Under the pieces are notes generated by a model. It was not told the origin of the DNA and did no database searches. It was given only the letters and a program-made list of their open reading frames with translations. This document shows, in pieces, positions 8,625 to 17,881 of a DNA stretch of 64,000 bases. Position 1 is the stretch's first letter, and each line of letters starts with the position of its first letter. The stretch is from Victivallis sp. Marseille-Q1083 (GTDB taxonomy: Bacteria > Verrucomicrobiota > Lentisphaeria > Victivallales > Victivallaceae), in assembly GCF_903645315.1 (NCBI RefSeq), contig NZ_CAHJXL010000001.1, positions 2,821,501-2,885,500 on the forward strand. The letters run 5' to 3'. The position numbers and the translations under genes are program-made.

Positions 8625-9731
8625 TCATTTTTTGGGGGTGTAAAGGGTTTTCTCATTCCAAAACACTTCAGATGGCATTGGAAATTTTAAAAAATCCGGA
8701 TCATCAATTGATAAAACCGGTTGTCCAAACTGATAGCAGGTGGGAAAATATTGCCGCAATACCCGGACCTGTTGCTCCCATTTTTTCTGATTTTCTTTAA
8801 TCTTTTTTTGATTAGGCTCTTGAGACTGTTTTAAAACTTCAATGGCCTGGAGATAAAAGCCTCCTCTGTTATGGGCCAGGGCAATCAAGTCGGCTGTTGA
8901 GGCAGAAAGTTTTTGATTGGGATTCTCGGTCATTGCCCGGCTTGGCTGTTGCCAGTTTTGGGTTATTTCGTAGCGCTTAGCCGGGTGCATGAGGATCGCG
9001 CGGAGACTGGCCAGGTATGCAAGCCGGGGGTGCTGCTGTTGTTTTTCCAAAACCGCTATTTTCTGCCATTGATAATAATCTGAATACTCTGATGATATGT
9101 AATCATTATAAATTACGCAGATGTACTTTTCGGAAGCAGCATGAATCATTTTTTCTTTTTCATATAACTCCGCTATCGCAAACCATCTCTGGTATCGCTG
9201 GAGGGGCAGTCCTGTCGGACAATTAGACATCATACGAGGCTTCTTTCTGCGATCCTGTAAAATCGCGTTGGCCCTATGTGCTATTTCTGACCATAAAATC
9301 GGCCTTGCCATCATCAATGCGATATCGTCTTGTCTTTCTTTGGGCAATTCTAAGCCTTTAGCACAAGCGTAATCCAACATTAGCCAGTCCGGCATGATGA
9401 CTGAATAGTGACCGACTACTTGACTGATCAGTGATCTGGCCTCTTCATACCTACCCTGAAAATATAACAATTTAGCAATTAAAAGTTCGACTTCCGGTTG
9501 AAGACCGTATGGCGCCTGAATTTGTTTAAGCTGCATTATCAGGGAATCGATCTCCTGGGCAATGCTGTCGGGATCGGAATTTTTCAGTAAGAATCCTGCA
9601 TCCGCATAAAGCTGAAACAGTTCATCTGTTTGGTTGTCAACATTGTCATTAGTTTTTAATATAGTGAGTAAGAAAAACGAAAGACACAGAATGAATGCCG
9701 CCACAATGATTTTACATTTCTTGAACCGCAT
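8625..9731 (-). CDS. membrane-anchored protein of unknown function
   Basis: Unrecognised 368-residue protein. Residues 1-26 form a lysine-rich start plus one hydrophobic segment (IIVAAFILCLSFFLLTIL), either a signal anchor or an uncleaved signal peptide, so the rest probably faces the periplasm. The remainder is helical and rich in Leu, Gln, Tyr and Ala. It has stretches such as LLIAKLLYFQGRYEEARSLI and LYEKEKMIHAASEKYICV that read like tetratricopeptide-type helical hairpins. AAAGG lies six bases before the ATG. Its DNA is clearly AT-richer than its neighbours, and it sits between a tRNA gene and a ~400-bp gene-free stretch, which suggests acquisition by transfer. No function is proposed. 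Confidence 0.75.
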   Translation of the reverse strand: MRFKKCKIIVAAFILCLSFFLLTILKTNDNVDNQTDELFQLYADAGFLLKNSDPDSIAQEIDSLIMQLKQIQAPYGLQPEVELLIAKLLYFQGRYEEARSLISQVVGHYSVIMPDWLMLDYACAKGLELPKERQDDIALMMARPILWSEIAHRANAILQDRRKKPRMMSNCPTGLPLQRYQRWFAIAELYEKEKMIHAASEKYICVIYNDYISSEYSDYYQWQKIAVLEKQQQHPRLAYLASLRAILMHPAKRYEITQNWQQPSRAMTENPNQKLSASTADLIALAHNRGGFYLQAIEVLKQSQEPNQKKIKENQKKWEQQVRVLRQYFPTCYQFGQPVLSIDDPDFLKFPMPSEVFWNEKTLYTPKK

Positions 9732-10140
9732 TTTTTACCTTTCTGACATGGAGTTAAGAATTTTGATTTTCTTCCAAAGGTGTTAACGCATATGGTCAAT
9801 GTAATCTTTATCTTTTTTACTCAATAAGCAGCTATGCTTTCAAGAAAAGGGTTCAAAACTGGTCTAATTGCAGGGTCGTTTTTTGATGTTTGCTGTAATA
9901 ATACACTATATTTTAATGTCTTACGTTACAATATGATATTGAGGCCCACCCGTGACAAATGTAGTATTGCAAGCCCTGCCTTTCAAGGGCCGAATGGCAG
10001 AAAAATCGAATTTGACGGCTACGTTGCCGGATTGTTTTCCGCCGCTGCATGTCTTTTGCGCGGATCAATGGCTTGCGGGCCGTCCAGGATTGAGGCGCTG
10101 GACATTGCCGGACAATTCTTTCGTTACTGAAGCCAGGCAA
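9732..10140. other. gene-free stretch
   Basis: About 410 bp between two minus-strand genes. Open frames here are short, without a ribosome binding site or protein-like composition. No convincing promoter, terminator or repeat was seen. The half nearer 9732 is AT-rich like the preceding gene; the other half is GC-rich. Confidence 0.5.
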
Positions 10141-11397
10141 TTATTTTTTGAAAATATCCTCCAACCGGTCGGCGCAGTCCAGGTTGAAGCGCTCGCCGAG
10201 TTCGCGCAGCAGCTTGGCGGCCAGCGTGGTTGCTTCGGCGTGAAATTGCGCTGCCGAACGGTGCAGCTTCAATTCGATGGCGCTGATGTGGCATTCGCTG
10301 TCCGGATTGAACGGCAAAAGGGCATAGCGGCACTCGCGGTTGACCAGCCGGATGCCTTCGGTGTGGCTCAGTTTCAGTTCCAGTTGCAGCATTTCCATCT
10401 GCAAACCGAGTACCGCGTAGTAATTGCCGAGAAACACCAGCGTGTCATGGAACAGCTCCGGCAGACTGTCGAATTCCAGCTCGTCGTTCGGCACCGGCAG
10501 GAAGGCCAGATAGTGAAACAGACAGCACTGGAACAACTGCCATTGCCGGCGGTCGTCGGGCGGCAAGGCCCGCAGCGACGTGTTGGTGAAATAACTGTGG
10601 GCGAGCTCGCGGAGGATGCCGGGCCCGGCGGGCAGCCGGGCCAGCGCCGTATCCGTCGCCGCTTTGATTTCGGACAACGTGAAATCGTTGGCCGGAAAAC
10701 TTTCCGGCTGTACCGATAATTCCAGCAGCAGGCTTTTCTGGCCTTCCGGCGGCCGCTTGCGGCGCAGGAAAAAGTTGCGGCTGTGCAGTTTGTCCTCCTC
10801 GTAATGACTGATTGCCGTGTCGTCGCCCGGATTGCGGCTGTTCTCGAAGAGGATGCCGCGGATCATCCGGGCCAGCGATTCGCGCTGATGCCGCAGCGCC
10901 CGCTGGATCAGCGCGTGAATTTCGCTGGCCCGGTAGGCCGGCCGGCTCGACGCGTCGGCGGTCCGGATGTAAAAAACGCCGAGCATCAGCTCGTTTTCAT
11001 ACGAGGACGTGCAGACGTGCGGGATCAGCCTGAACGGTTTGACGTCGAAGATGACGTAACGTTTGCCGTCGATCAGCGGCCGCTCGATCGTGAAATCGAT
11101 GGCCGGATCGGCGTAACGGTTGATGAACGGCCCGACGATCGACGGGTCGAACGACTTGCACTCTTCCGGGCTCAGGCCGGTGTAATCCGACGGATGCCCG
11201 GCCCGGTCTTCCCCGACGCCGACGACGATATGGCCGCCGTCGGTGTTGGCCAGCGCCAGGCAGTGCCGGACGAATTTCACTTTGCCGCTGCGCGGCAGGT
11301 CCAGGAAGTTCATCGCCGCTTTGTAATCCAGCGAATCGGATTCCACGCCGCGATAAACGATTGTGCTGTAGTCGATGGGGCCGGGTTTGCCGCTCAT
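10141..11397 (-). CDS. AlbA_2 (Schlafen-like) domain protein
   Basis: A 418-residue cytoplasmic protein. Residues about 15-150 resemble the Schlafen AlbA_2 domain (PF04326): ESDSLDYKAAMNF, then FVRHCLALANTDGGHIVVGVGED and later GVFYIRTADASSRPA. This domain is found in bacterial transcription regulators and helicases and is thought to bind nucleic acid or nucleotide. The remaining C-terminal part (about 170-418) is helical and not recognised. It starts seven bases after the AhpD-like gene stop, so the two are probably one transcript, although no functional link is known. Whether it regulates transcription is inference only. Confidence 0.7.
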   Translation of the reverse strand: MSGKPGPIDYSTIVYRGVESDSLDYKAAMNFLDLPRSGKVKFVRHCLALANTDGGHIVVGVGEDRAGHPSDYTGLSPEECKSFDPSIVGPFINRYADPAIDFTIERPLIDGKRYVIFDVKPFRLIPHVCTSSYENELMLGVFYIRTADASSRPAYRASEIHALIQRALRHQRESLARMIRGILFENSRNPGDDTAISHYEEDKLHSRNFFLRRKRPPEGQKSLLLELSVQPESFPANDFTLSEIKAATDTALARLPAGPGILRELAHSYFTNTSLRALPPDDRRQWQLFQCCLFHYLAFLPVPNDELEFDSLPELFHDTLVFLGNYYAVLGLQMEMLQLELKLSHTEGIRLVNRECRYALLPFNPDSECHISAIELKLHRSAAQFHAEATTLAAKLLRELGERFNLDCADRLEDIFKK

Positions 11398-11403
11398 GGC
11401 CGT

Positions 11404-11781
11404 TTACTTGGCTTTCAGATCGAGGTCCAGCCCGATGGCTTTGTTGAAGGTGTTGAACGCACTCATCTGGGCGGCCACTTCCAGCGCGCCGGTGATCTCC
11501 TCGTCGGTGACGCCGAGCTGCAGGGCGGCGGCCCGGTGGGCGCTGACGCAGTATTCGCAGCCGTTGGCGGCGCTGACCGCGATGGCGATCAATTCCTTCG
11601 TTTTCGGTTCGAGATTTTTGCCGGCGGCTTCCGACAGGCTCAATAATTTTTCCAGAAATTCGCCGCTGCGGCCCATCGCCTGGAAGGTCTGCGGCAGAAA
11701 ACCGAAATTGTTCTCCAATTTTTCCTGGATGCGGATCGCTTTGGCATCCCCGGTTTTGTCGTAAAGTTTGACGCTCGCCAT
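11404..11781 (-). CDS. carboxymuconolactone decarboxylase / AhpD-like protein
   Basis: A 125-residue all-helical protein of the CMD/AhpD superfamily (PF02627). The redox motif CEYC followed by VSAHRAAA (about residues 75-85) matches the AhpD-type CxxC...H active site. A thiol-disulfide role in peroxide defence is therefore likely and a ring-opening decarboxylase role unlikely. AAGGAG lies nine bases before the ATG at 11781. It precedes the AlbA_2 gene in an apparent two-gene operon. No peroxiredoxin gene is adjacent. Confidence 0.88.
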   Translation of the reverse strand: MASVKLYDKTGDAKAIRIQEKLENNFGFLPQTFQAMGRSGEFLEKLLSLSEAAGKNLEPKTKELIAIAVSAANGCEYCVSAHRAAALQLGVTDEEITGALEVAAQMSAFNTFNKAIGLDLDLKAK

Positions 11782-11887
11782 GATTGATCACTCCTTGAAT
11801 GTGTTGATTGTTTCCGGGCGGCCCGGCCGCCCCGGCTAAAGTATGCCATCACTTCGGCGGAAAATCAAGTCCGAATTGCCGTTTGGC

Positions 11888-12289
11888 TCAAAAACGGTTC
11901 AATTTGATCAACAGCATCCGGCCGGCGAAAATCAACGTCGTATGGGTGACGTGGGCGACGCCCAGCCGCCAGCTCAATTGCAGCTCGGCGCCGGCCGGTC
12001 GCCAGTTGCCGTTTTCGGCCGGCAGCTCGCCCGACACATAGATGCCGTCGCCGGTCAGGTCATTTTCGGTCCGGCTCCAGCATTGCGTTCCGGCGTTACG
12101 GGCCGCCAGCAGCGTCCAGCTTATGGTATCGACCTGGACGGCGTCGATTGCTTCGCCGCCCGGAAAGACTTGCAGCCGCAACGGATGCGCCGCGTACTTC
12201 TCCGGCTGCGGCAAGCGTTCCAGCAGGGCCAGCGCCCCGCGGTCGCCGCCGCACAACTGGCGGAAATAGTTTTGAAGCGCGGCGGACAT
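11888..12289 (-). CDS. small protein of unknown function coupled to beta-mannosidase
   Basis: Unrecognised protein of 133 residues, with no signal peptide or membrane segment. The middle is beta-rich (AVQVDTISWTLLAARN and later AELQLSWRLGVAHVTH). Its ATG at 12289 shares one base with the stop of the GH2 gene (TGATG), so the two are translationally coupled. A role connected to the mannosidase, for example a small sugar-binding or accessory fold, is inferred only from this coupling. The frame could also begin one codon earlier at a TTG. It ends close to a 106-bp gap before the AhpD-like gene. Confidence 0.6.
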   Translation of the reverse strand: MSAALQNYFRQLCGGDRGALALLERLPQPEKYAAHPLRLQVFPGGEAIDAVQVDTISWTLLAARNAGTQCWSRTENDLTGDGIYVSGELPAENGNWRPAGAELQLSWRLGVAHVTHTTLIFAGRMLLIKLNRF

Positions 12290-14742
12290 CAATAAGTCTC
12301 CCGGAGATGGGTGACGCGCAGTTCGCGGCGCAGTTCATCCGCCGTCGGCGGCGGGCCGAACGGAAAATAATCAACGGTGACCGCCCGGCCGGGAAGCAGG
12401 GTGAAACTGCTGTCGGAGAAGCGGCCGCCGCACGCTCCCGGTTCGAGATGGACGAAAAATGCCGGCGCATCGGCGGTCAGTTCGACCGAGAGCCGGGCAG
12501 CGTGCATTTTGATTTCAGTTCGGATTTGACTCGGGGCCAGGTCGCAACGCTTGTACGGTACCGGGAAAATCGTGTTGGAATGACGGTCGACGAGCCGACC
12601 GTCGGCATCGTAGCCGTCGGTTTGCAGTTCGAAGAAAACCTGCTGCGGCAATTCGGCGGCCGGGATGGTTTGCAGCTCGACACTGCCCGGCGCGGCCAGT
12701 TCGGCCGAGAAGCGTTCTTTGCCGACCAGGCGGCCGTTGAAATCGTAAGCGGTCGATTGCAGTACGAGCCGTTTGATCGCGGGCAGGTCGCTGACCGCCC
12801 GCACCTGCCAGTTACCCTGACGGTCGACGAACGCCAGACCCAGCAGCGGCTGGTAAAAGCGCCGGGCGTGGTAGTGCAGTTGTTTCCAGCTTCCGGAATA
12901 TTCCAGACTCGACCAGGAGGCGACCGGCCAGTTGTCGTTGAGCTGCCAGTACAGCGTGCCCATGCAGACCGGCCGGGTGGAGCGCCAGTATTCCACCGCC
13001 GTTTTGATCGCCAGCGCCTGCTGAAGCTGGCTCAAGTAGAGAAAATGTTCGAACCGGTCCGGCATCCGGAAATAGTTGGCGAACATGGCGATGATGGCGC
13101 CGTTGCCGCGCGGACATTTCTGGTGGTGGTCCATCACCGGCGAAAAGACGTTGAACTGCGACGGTTCGGCGAAACGGCGGACGGTTTCGAGCGACGGAAA
13201 CGATTGAAAACCGAACTCCGAACAGAAGCGCGGTTTGACCTCGTGATAACTGCCGAAATCCTTGCCGCCGTGCCAGACCTCCCAGTAGTGCATGTCGCCG
13301 CTGGAATCGTCGTGCCAGCCGTCGTTGAACCGGCCGGGGCCGCCGCAGGGCGAACTCGGCCAGAACACCCGGTCCGGATCGGCGGCGTTGACAATCCGGG
13401 CGATTTCCCGGTTGAGCCGGTCGTAGTTGACCAGGTAAGCCGCATAGTTCTGCCGGGAAACGTCGTACCAGTTGATCGCGCCGATCACTTCATTGTCGCC
13501 GCACCACAGGGCGAGCGACGGATGGTGTTGAAGGCGTTTGACCTGGTAGGCGACTTCGGCCTGCACATTGACGAGGAATTCTTCGTCGGAGGGATACAGC
13601 GCGCAGGCGAACATCATGTCCTGCCAGACCAGCAGTCCCTTGCGGTCGCACAATTCGTAAAAGCAGTCGTCCTCGTAACGGCCGCCGCCCCAGACCCGGA
13701 TCATGTTCATGTTGGCCTGCCTGGCCGATTCCAGCAGCATTTCATAACGCTCCGGCGTATGGCGCCCCGGAAAGGCATCGGCCGGAATCCAGTCGGCGCC
13801 TTTGGCGAAAATGTCGATGCCGTTGATCCGGAAAGCCATCGAAATGCCGTGTTCATCCGGCTCGTTGCGCAATTCGAGCCGGCGCAGACCGATGTGCTGG
13901 CCGATCCGGTTGGCCGGTCCGGCGACTTCCAGTCGGTACAGCGCCGGTTCGCCGTAGCCGGCCGGATACCAGAGGCGCGGGTCGGCGAGTTCGAACGCCG
14001 CGGTGGCTGTGACCGGTCCGGGCTGGACGTCGAGCGTCCGCCGGCAGCTTTGCCCGTCGAATCGGAAATCGACCGCCAGCGTGCCGCCGGCGCAGGCGGT
14101 CAAGTGCGCGGTGACTTCCACCCGGCAATGACGGTCGGAATGGATTTGCCGGTGGGTGACGGCATCGAGCTTGGCGGTGGCGACCGCCAGCAGATAGACT
14201 TGGCCGTAAATGCCGCCGGTCGGCACACTGACGCCCCAGTCCCAGCCGGCCTGGCATTGCATTTTGCGCAGCAGATTCAAATGGCGGATACTCTGTAGCG
14301 GACTGTCCGGCATCGGCAGCCGCTGCCGGGCGGCGGCTTCCCGGGCGGCGGCGGCCGGCGCCTGAATGCAAACCTTCAATCGGTTGTGTCCTGCGCACAG
14401 CAGGGAATGGACCTCGAACTCGTAACTGCGGAACATGTTTTCGCAACGGCCGAGCCAGTGGTCATTGAGATAGACGTCGGCGACGGTGTCGATGGAATCG
14501 AAATGCAGCAGGACGGTTTCCGCCTGGCGGACGGCCGCGTCGACCGGAAAGGCGGTGGTATATTCCCAATCGGTTTCGCCGATCCATTGTATCGCCGTTT
14601 CATTGCAACTGTCGAACGGGTCCGGAATGATGCGATGTTCCAGCAGCGTCAAAGCCGCGTCGCCCGGCACGGCGGCCGGAAGCGGCCGGGCGAGCGCGGC
14701 GCTGTCGAGCTGCCAGACGCCGGAGAGGTCTTGTTGATACAT
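12289..14742 (-). CDS. glycoside hydrolase family 2, beta-mannosidase
   Basis: Retaining exo-beta-mannosidase that releases mannose from the non-reducing end of beta-mannosides. The 817-residue protein has the GH2 layout: jelly-roll sugar-binding domain (about 1-190), immunoglobulin-like domain (about 195-300) and a TIM barrel from about 310. The acid/base glutamate is E418 in WCGDNE and the nucleophile is E509 in FCSEFGF. The NMIRVWGGGRYEDD and LVWQDMMFACALYP motifs are typical of the mannosidase branch. C-terminal beta domains complete it. No signal peptide is seen from the ATG at 14742, so it is predicted cytoplasmic and works on imported oligosaccharides. The frame is open further upstream, but those residues are unlike the family. 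Confidence 0.9.
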   Translation of the reverse strand: MYQQDLSGVWQLDSAALARPLPAAVPGDAALTLLEHRIIPDPFDSCNETAIQWIGETDWEYTTAFPVDAAVRQAETVLLHFDSIDTVADVYLNDHWLGRCENMFRSYEFEVHSLLCAGHNRLKVCIQAPAAAAREAAARQRLPMPDSPLQSIRHLNLLRKMQCQAGWDWGVSVPTGGIYGQVYLLAVATAKLDAVTHRQIHSDRHCRVEVTAHLTACAGGTLAVDFRFDGQSCRRTLDVQPGPVTATAAFELADPRLWYPAGYGEPALYRLEVAGPANRIGQHIGLRRLELRNEPDEHGISMAFRINGIDIFAKGADWIPADAFPGRHTPERYEMLLESARQANMNMIRVWGGGRYEDDCFYELCDRKGLLVWQDMMFACALYPSDEEFLVNVQAEVAYQVKRLQHHPSLALWCGDNEVIGAINWYDVSRQNYAAYLVNYDRLNREIARIVNAADPDRVFWPSSPCGGPGRFNDGWHDDSSGDMHYWEVWHGGKDFGSYHEVKPRFCSEFGFQSFPSLETVRRFAEPSQFNVFSPVMDHHQKCPRGNGAIIAMFANYFRMPDRFEHFLYLSQLQQALAIKTAVEYWRSTRPVCMGTLYWQLNDNWPVASWSSLEYSGSWKQLHYHARRFYQPLLGLAFVDRQGNWQVRAVSDLPAIKRLVLQSTAYDFNGRLVGKERFSAELAAPGSVELQTIPAAELPQQVFFELQTDGYDADGRLVDRHSNTIFPVPYKRCDLAPSQIRTEIKMHAARLSVELTADAPAFFVHLEPGACGGRFSDSSFTLLPGRAVTVDYFPFGPPPTADELRRELRVTHLRETY

Positions 14743-14930
14743 GACAGATACTTTCAAAATTATTTTCCGTGAAGCCGAAATGGCGGACGGTTGAGGAAAT
14801 ATAGACAGTCCCTGCCGGATTGTCAAACCGGAAACGGCGGCCGGAAATTGTCTGAAATTCTTGTTTCGATTGTTGAATGATGCTTGAACGATATTATTTT
14901 AGAAGATGAAACAAGCGTGGAAGACGGGTG

Positions 14931-15911
14931 ATGGCGTTGATGTTCAGAATCATTTTGCTGTTGATGATCGGCTGCTGCCGGCTGGCGGGAGCGGAAGCGG
15001 CTCCATTGCGGCTTTATCTGCAGTGGCGGCCGCAGGCGCAGTTTGCCGGGTATTATCTGGCGGAGGAATTGGGATTTTACCGGGAGGCCGGGTTGCAGTT
15101 GGAGCTGCACCACCTGGCGGCCCACCGGACGCCGGTTCAATTGCTGGCCGACGGCAAAGCGGATTTCGTTTCCGATTGGCTGCCCAGCGCCGTTTCCCGC
15201 CGTGCCGCCGGAGTGCCGGTGGTCAGCGTCGGACAATTGATGCGCCGCTCCGGAATGCTGCTGGTCGGCAGCAAGGCGCGCGGCGTCGAGACGCTGGCCG
15301 ATCTGGCCGGCCGGCGCGTCGGCGTCTGGGTCAACGATTTCCGGCTCGGGCCGCTGTGCATGCTGCTTCGGGAGAAAATCGCCTTTGAAACGGTGCCTTC
15401 CAGCGGCGATATCGAATTGTTTCTGTGGGGCGGCTGCGATGCGATGGCGGCGATGATCTACAGTGAATATTTTTCTCTGCTCAATGCCGGACTGGAACCG
15501 GAGGATCTCAGCGTGTTCTGTTTGGACGACTATGGCGTGCCGCTGCCCGGCGACGGCATTTACGCGCTGGAGGAAACTTGCCGGCAGCGTCCCGACGAAT
15601 GCCGGGCGCTGGTCGAGGCGACGCGCCGCGGCTGGGAAGCGGCTTTTGCCGATCCGGAAAAGGCGCTTGAAGCGGTGAGGCGGGCCTGCCGCCAGGGGGA
15701 TGTCTATTATAACGAAGCGGAACAGCGCTGGATGCTGGAACATCTGAAGGCGTTGTATGATCCGCCCGGTGCGGCGGCGCGAAGCCAGTTGAGCCGCGAA
15801 GAATATGAATTTGTCGGGCAGATGCTCCGGGATAACGGCTTCATCACCGGGCCGCTGCCGGATTTTGCCGAATTTGCGCCGTTGGCCGCCGGCGCCGGGG
15901 AGCGGGAATGA
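14931..15911 (+). CDS. NMT1/THI5-like periplasmic solute-binding protein
   Basis: ABC-type substrate-binding protein of the SsuA/ThiY (NMT1) family, 326 residues. A hydrophobic signal segment (about 1-20) is followed by the family opening LYLQWRPQAQFAGYYLAEELGFY and by LLADGKADFVSDWLPSAV. Relatives bind pyrimidine thiamin precursors, sulfonates or similar small molecules. The ...LMIGCC stretch near residues 10-16 could be a poor lipobox. No permease or ATPase gene is adjacent. Instead, its stop overlaps the start of a sensor phosphatase gene (ATGA), so it may deliver its ligand to that receptor. GGAAG lies upstream; GTG at 14928 or ATG at 14940 are alternative starts. Confidence 0.85.
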   Translation: MALMFRIILLLMIGCCRLAGAEAAPLRLYLQWRPQAQFAGYYLAEELGFYREAGLQLELHHLAAHRTPVQLLADGKADFVSDWLPSAVSRRAAGVPVVSVGQLMRRSGMLLVGSKARGVETLADLAGRRVGVWVNDFRLGPLCMLLREKIAFETVPSSGDIELFLWGGCDAMAAMIYSEYFSLLNAGLEPEDLSVFCLDDYGVPLPGDGIYALEETCRQRPDECRALVEATRRGWEAAFADPEKALEAVRRACRQGDVYYNEAEQRWMLEHLKALYDPPGAAARSQLSREEYEFVGQMLRDNGFITGPLPDFAEFAPLAAGAGERE

Positions 15912-17881
15912 TGCTTCGGCGACGCGGACTGGTGTTCAAACAGTGTTTTTTCGTACTGCTGGCGGTCGGGCTGGTGTTCGCCGGCGTGGTATTTTTCATG
16001 TCCTGGAAGGTGCGGCTCTCGCTGCTCAGCGATATCCGGGAGCGTTCGCTCAATCTGGCGCAGAGCAGCGCCAATGAGATCGACCAGGTTTTTTTCGAAG
16101 TGCAGCGTACCGCCAAAATGCTGGCGTTGCTGGCGGCCGATCCGCAGTTCAGCGATGAGATGCTGCAGGAGACGCTGAAACGCGCGATCCGGGAGTTGCA
16201 CCGGGAACGGGAGCAGGTATTCGGCGGCAGTTTCGCCTTCGAACCGTATATGCGTTCGCCGGAACGGCGTTATTGCATGTGGTACGTGTCGCTCGACGGG
16301 GAAGGCAAGGTGCGTTTCGAAACTGCCGGCGGGCCGGATTACGAGTATTTCATGCTCAAATGGTATGAGGTGCCGAAACTGCTGGAGCAGCCGGTGTGGT
16401 CGGAACCTTATATCGATACCGGTCTCGGTGAAATCGCGATGACCACTTATTCGGTGCCGATTTACCGGGAGGATGCGGCGGGAGAACGGCGATTTGCCGG
16501 CGTGGTGACGATCGATGTGTCGCTGGACTGGCTGCGGGAGTCGATCGGCAAACTGCAGTTCAATCAGGTCGGCTACGCCTTTTTGATGTCGCGGTTCGGA
16601 CGCATCGTCAGCCATCCGCTGCCGGAAATCGTCATGAACGAGACTTTTTTTTCGCTGGCGCCGCTCGACGACCGGAAATTCCGGGAGCTGGGGCGGCGGA
16701 TGCTTTCCGGCGAACAGGGATTCGCCCGGGATTATTATCCGGTGATGAAGACGGAAGGGGATTCCTATCTGTGTTACGTGCCGCTGAGTTCCAACCGCTG
16801 GGTGCTGGTGCTGGTTTTTCCCAGCCGGGTGTTGTTCGGGACGCTCAATCTGATGCAGTGGACGACGGTCGGGCTGGGGCTGGCCGGCATCGGCCTGATT
16901 TTGCTGCTGGTCATTTATATCCCCCGCCGGGAGCTGCGGCCGCTGCGGCAGTTGGCGACGGCGGCGGAACGGATCGGCGCCGGCGATTTGCAGACGAAAC
17001 TGCCGGAAATCGTCTCCGGCGACGAAATCGGCATGCTGGGCGGCGCCTTCGTTCAAATGCGCCAGGCGCTGCAGAATTATATCGCCGAACTGCAGGAGAC
17101 CACTTCCGCCAAGGAGAAGATCGAGAGCGAATTGAAGATCGCCCGCTCCATTCAGAATTGGATTCTGCCGCAGTTGCGGGAGATCGGCCGGTCCGGCCGG
17201 CGGATGGATCTGCACGCCGAACTGTTCGCCGCCCGCAGCGTCGGTGGTGACTTGTATGACTTTTTCTGGCTGAATGACAATAAGTTGTGTTTCGCTATCG
17301 GCGATGTGGCCGGCAAGGGAGTGCCGGCAGCGCTGTTCATGGCGGTCACCCAGACTTTGCACCGCGGCATCGCTTCGGAACTGCTTTCCAGCGGTGAAAT
17401 CGTCAGCCGGGTCAATGCGTCGCTGGCGCAGAACAACGAACTGATGATGTTCGTCACCTATTTCCTCGGAATTTTGGATGTCGCGACCGGTCGGCTGGAA
17501 TACACCAACGCCGGCCACAATCCGCCTTATCGGCTGGCGGCGGCCGGCCGGCAGTGGCGATTGGATAAACTGCACGGTCCGCCGATGGGGATCGGGGAAC
17601 AGCAATACGGTTCCGATGTGCTGCAGTTGTCGCCCGGCGACTGTCTGGTGCTCTATACCGACGGCGTGACCGAGGCATTGAATCCGAACCGGGATTGTTT
17701 CGGGGAACAGCGGCTGCGGCAGGTGCTGGCCGGCGGCAGCCATCACAACAGGCCGCAGGCGGTGATCAACGCCATCCTGGCGTCGGTCGACGCGTATGCG
17801 GCCGGCGCCGAACAGGCCGACGATATTACGATGCTGGCGATCCGTTACGCCGGCGGCCGGGAGGAGCGGGCGGATGAGTGA
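15908..17881 (+). CDS. membrane sensor with Cache, HAMP and SpoIIE phosphatase domains
   Basis: Transmembrane PP2C-type serine/threonine phosphatase (RsbU/SpoIIE class), 657 residues. The order is: TM segment (about 12-32), periplasmic Cache-like sensor region (about 35-310), second TM (about 312-335), HAMP linker (about 338-390), short coiled coil, then SpoIIE domain (about 420-650). Metal-binding phosphatase motifs are intact: GGDLYDFF, GDVAGKGVPAAL, TNAGHNPP, YTDGVTEA and ADDITML. Such enzymes dephosphorylate an anti-sigma-factor antagonist, releasing an alternative sigma factor in response to a signal. It is translationally coupled to the upstream solute-binding protein (ATGA overlap), and the CCA enzyme gene overlaps its 3' end. 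No anti-sigma factor or antagonist is nearby, so the target is unknown. Confidence 0.88.
   Translation: MMLRRRGLVFKQCFFVLLAVGLVFAGVVFFMSWKVRLSLLSDIRERSLNLAQSSANEIDQVFFEVQRTAKMLALLAADPQFSDEMLQETLKRAIRELHREREQVFGGSFAFEPYMRSPERRYCMWYVSLDGEGKVRFETAGGPDYEYFMLKWYEVPKLLEQPVWSEPYIDTGLGEIAMTTYSVPIYREDAAGERRFAGVVTIDVSLDWLRESIGKLQFNQVGYAFLMSRFGRIVSHPLPEIVMNETFFSLAPLDDRKFRELGRRMLSGEQGFARDYYPVMKTEGDSYLCYVPLSSNRWVLVLVFPSRVLFGTLNLMQWTTVGLGLAGIGLILLLVIYIPRRELRPLRQLATAAERIGAGDLQTKLPEIVSGDEIGMLGGAFVQMRQALQNYIAELQETTSAKEKIESELKIARSIQNWILPQLREIGRSGRRMDLHAELFAARSVGGDLYDFFWLNDNKLCFAIGDVAGKGVPAALFMAVTQTLHRGIASELLSSGEIVSRVNASLAQNNELMMFVTYFLGILDVATGRLEYTNAGHNPPYRLAAAGRQWRLDKLHGPPMGIGEQQYGSDVLQLSPGDCLVLYTDGVTEALNPNRDCFGEQRLRQVLAGGSHHNRPQAVINAILASVDAYAAGAEQADDITMLAIRYAGGREERADE

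Noticed and set aside
9834-10130. Short open frame between the AT-rich orphan gene and the AlbA_2 gene
   Set aside because: No Shine-Dalgarno, mixed composition and no protein-like pattern.
12148-14298. Long plus-strand open frame opposite the GH2 gene
   Set aside because: A shadow frame in GC-rich DNA: arginine- and glutamine-rich, no domain, no ribosome binding site. The minus-strand GH2 frame has all the catalytic motifs.
15707-17746. Minus-strand open frame opposite the SpoIIE phosphatase gene
   Set aside because: No recognisable domain and a composition typical of antisense frames. The plus frame is certain.
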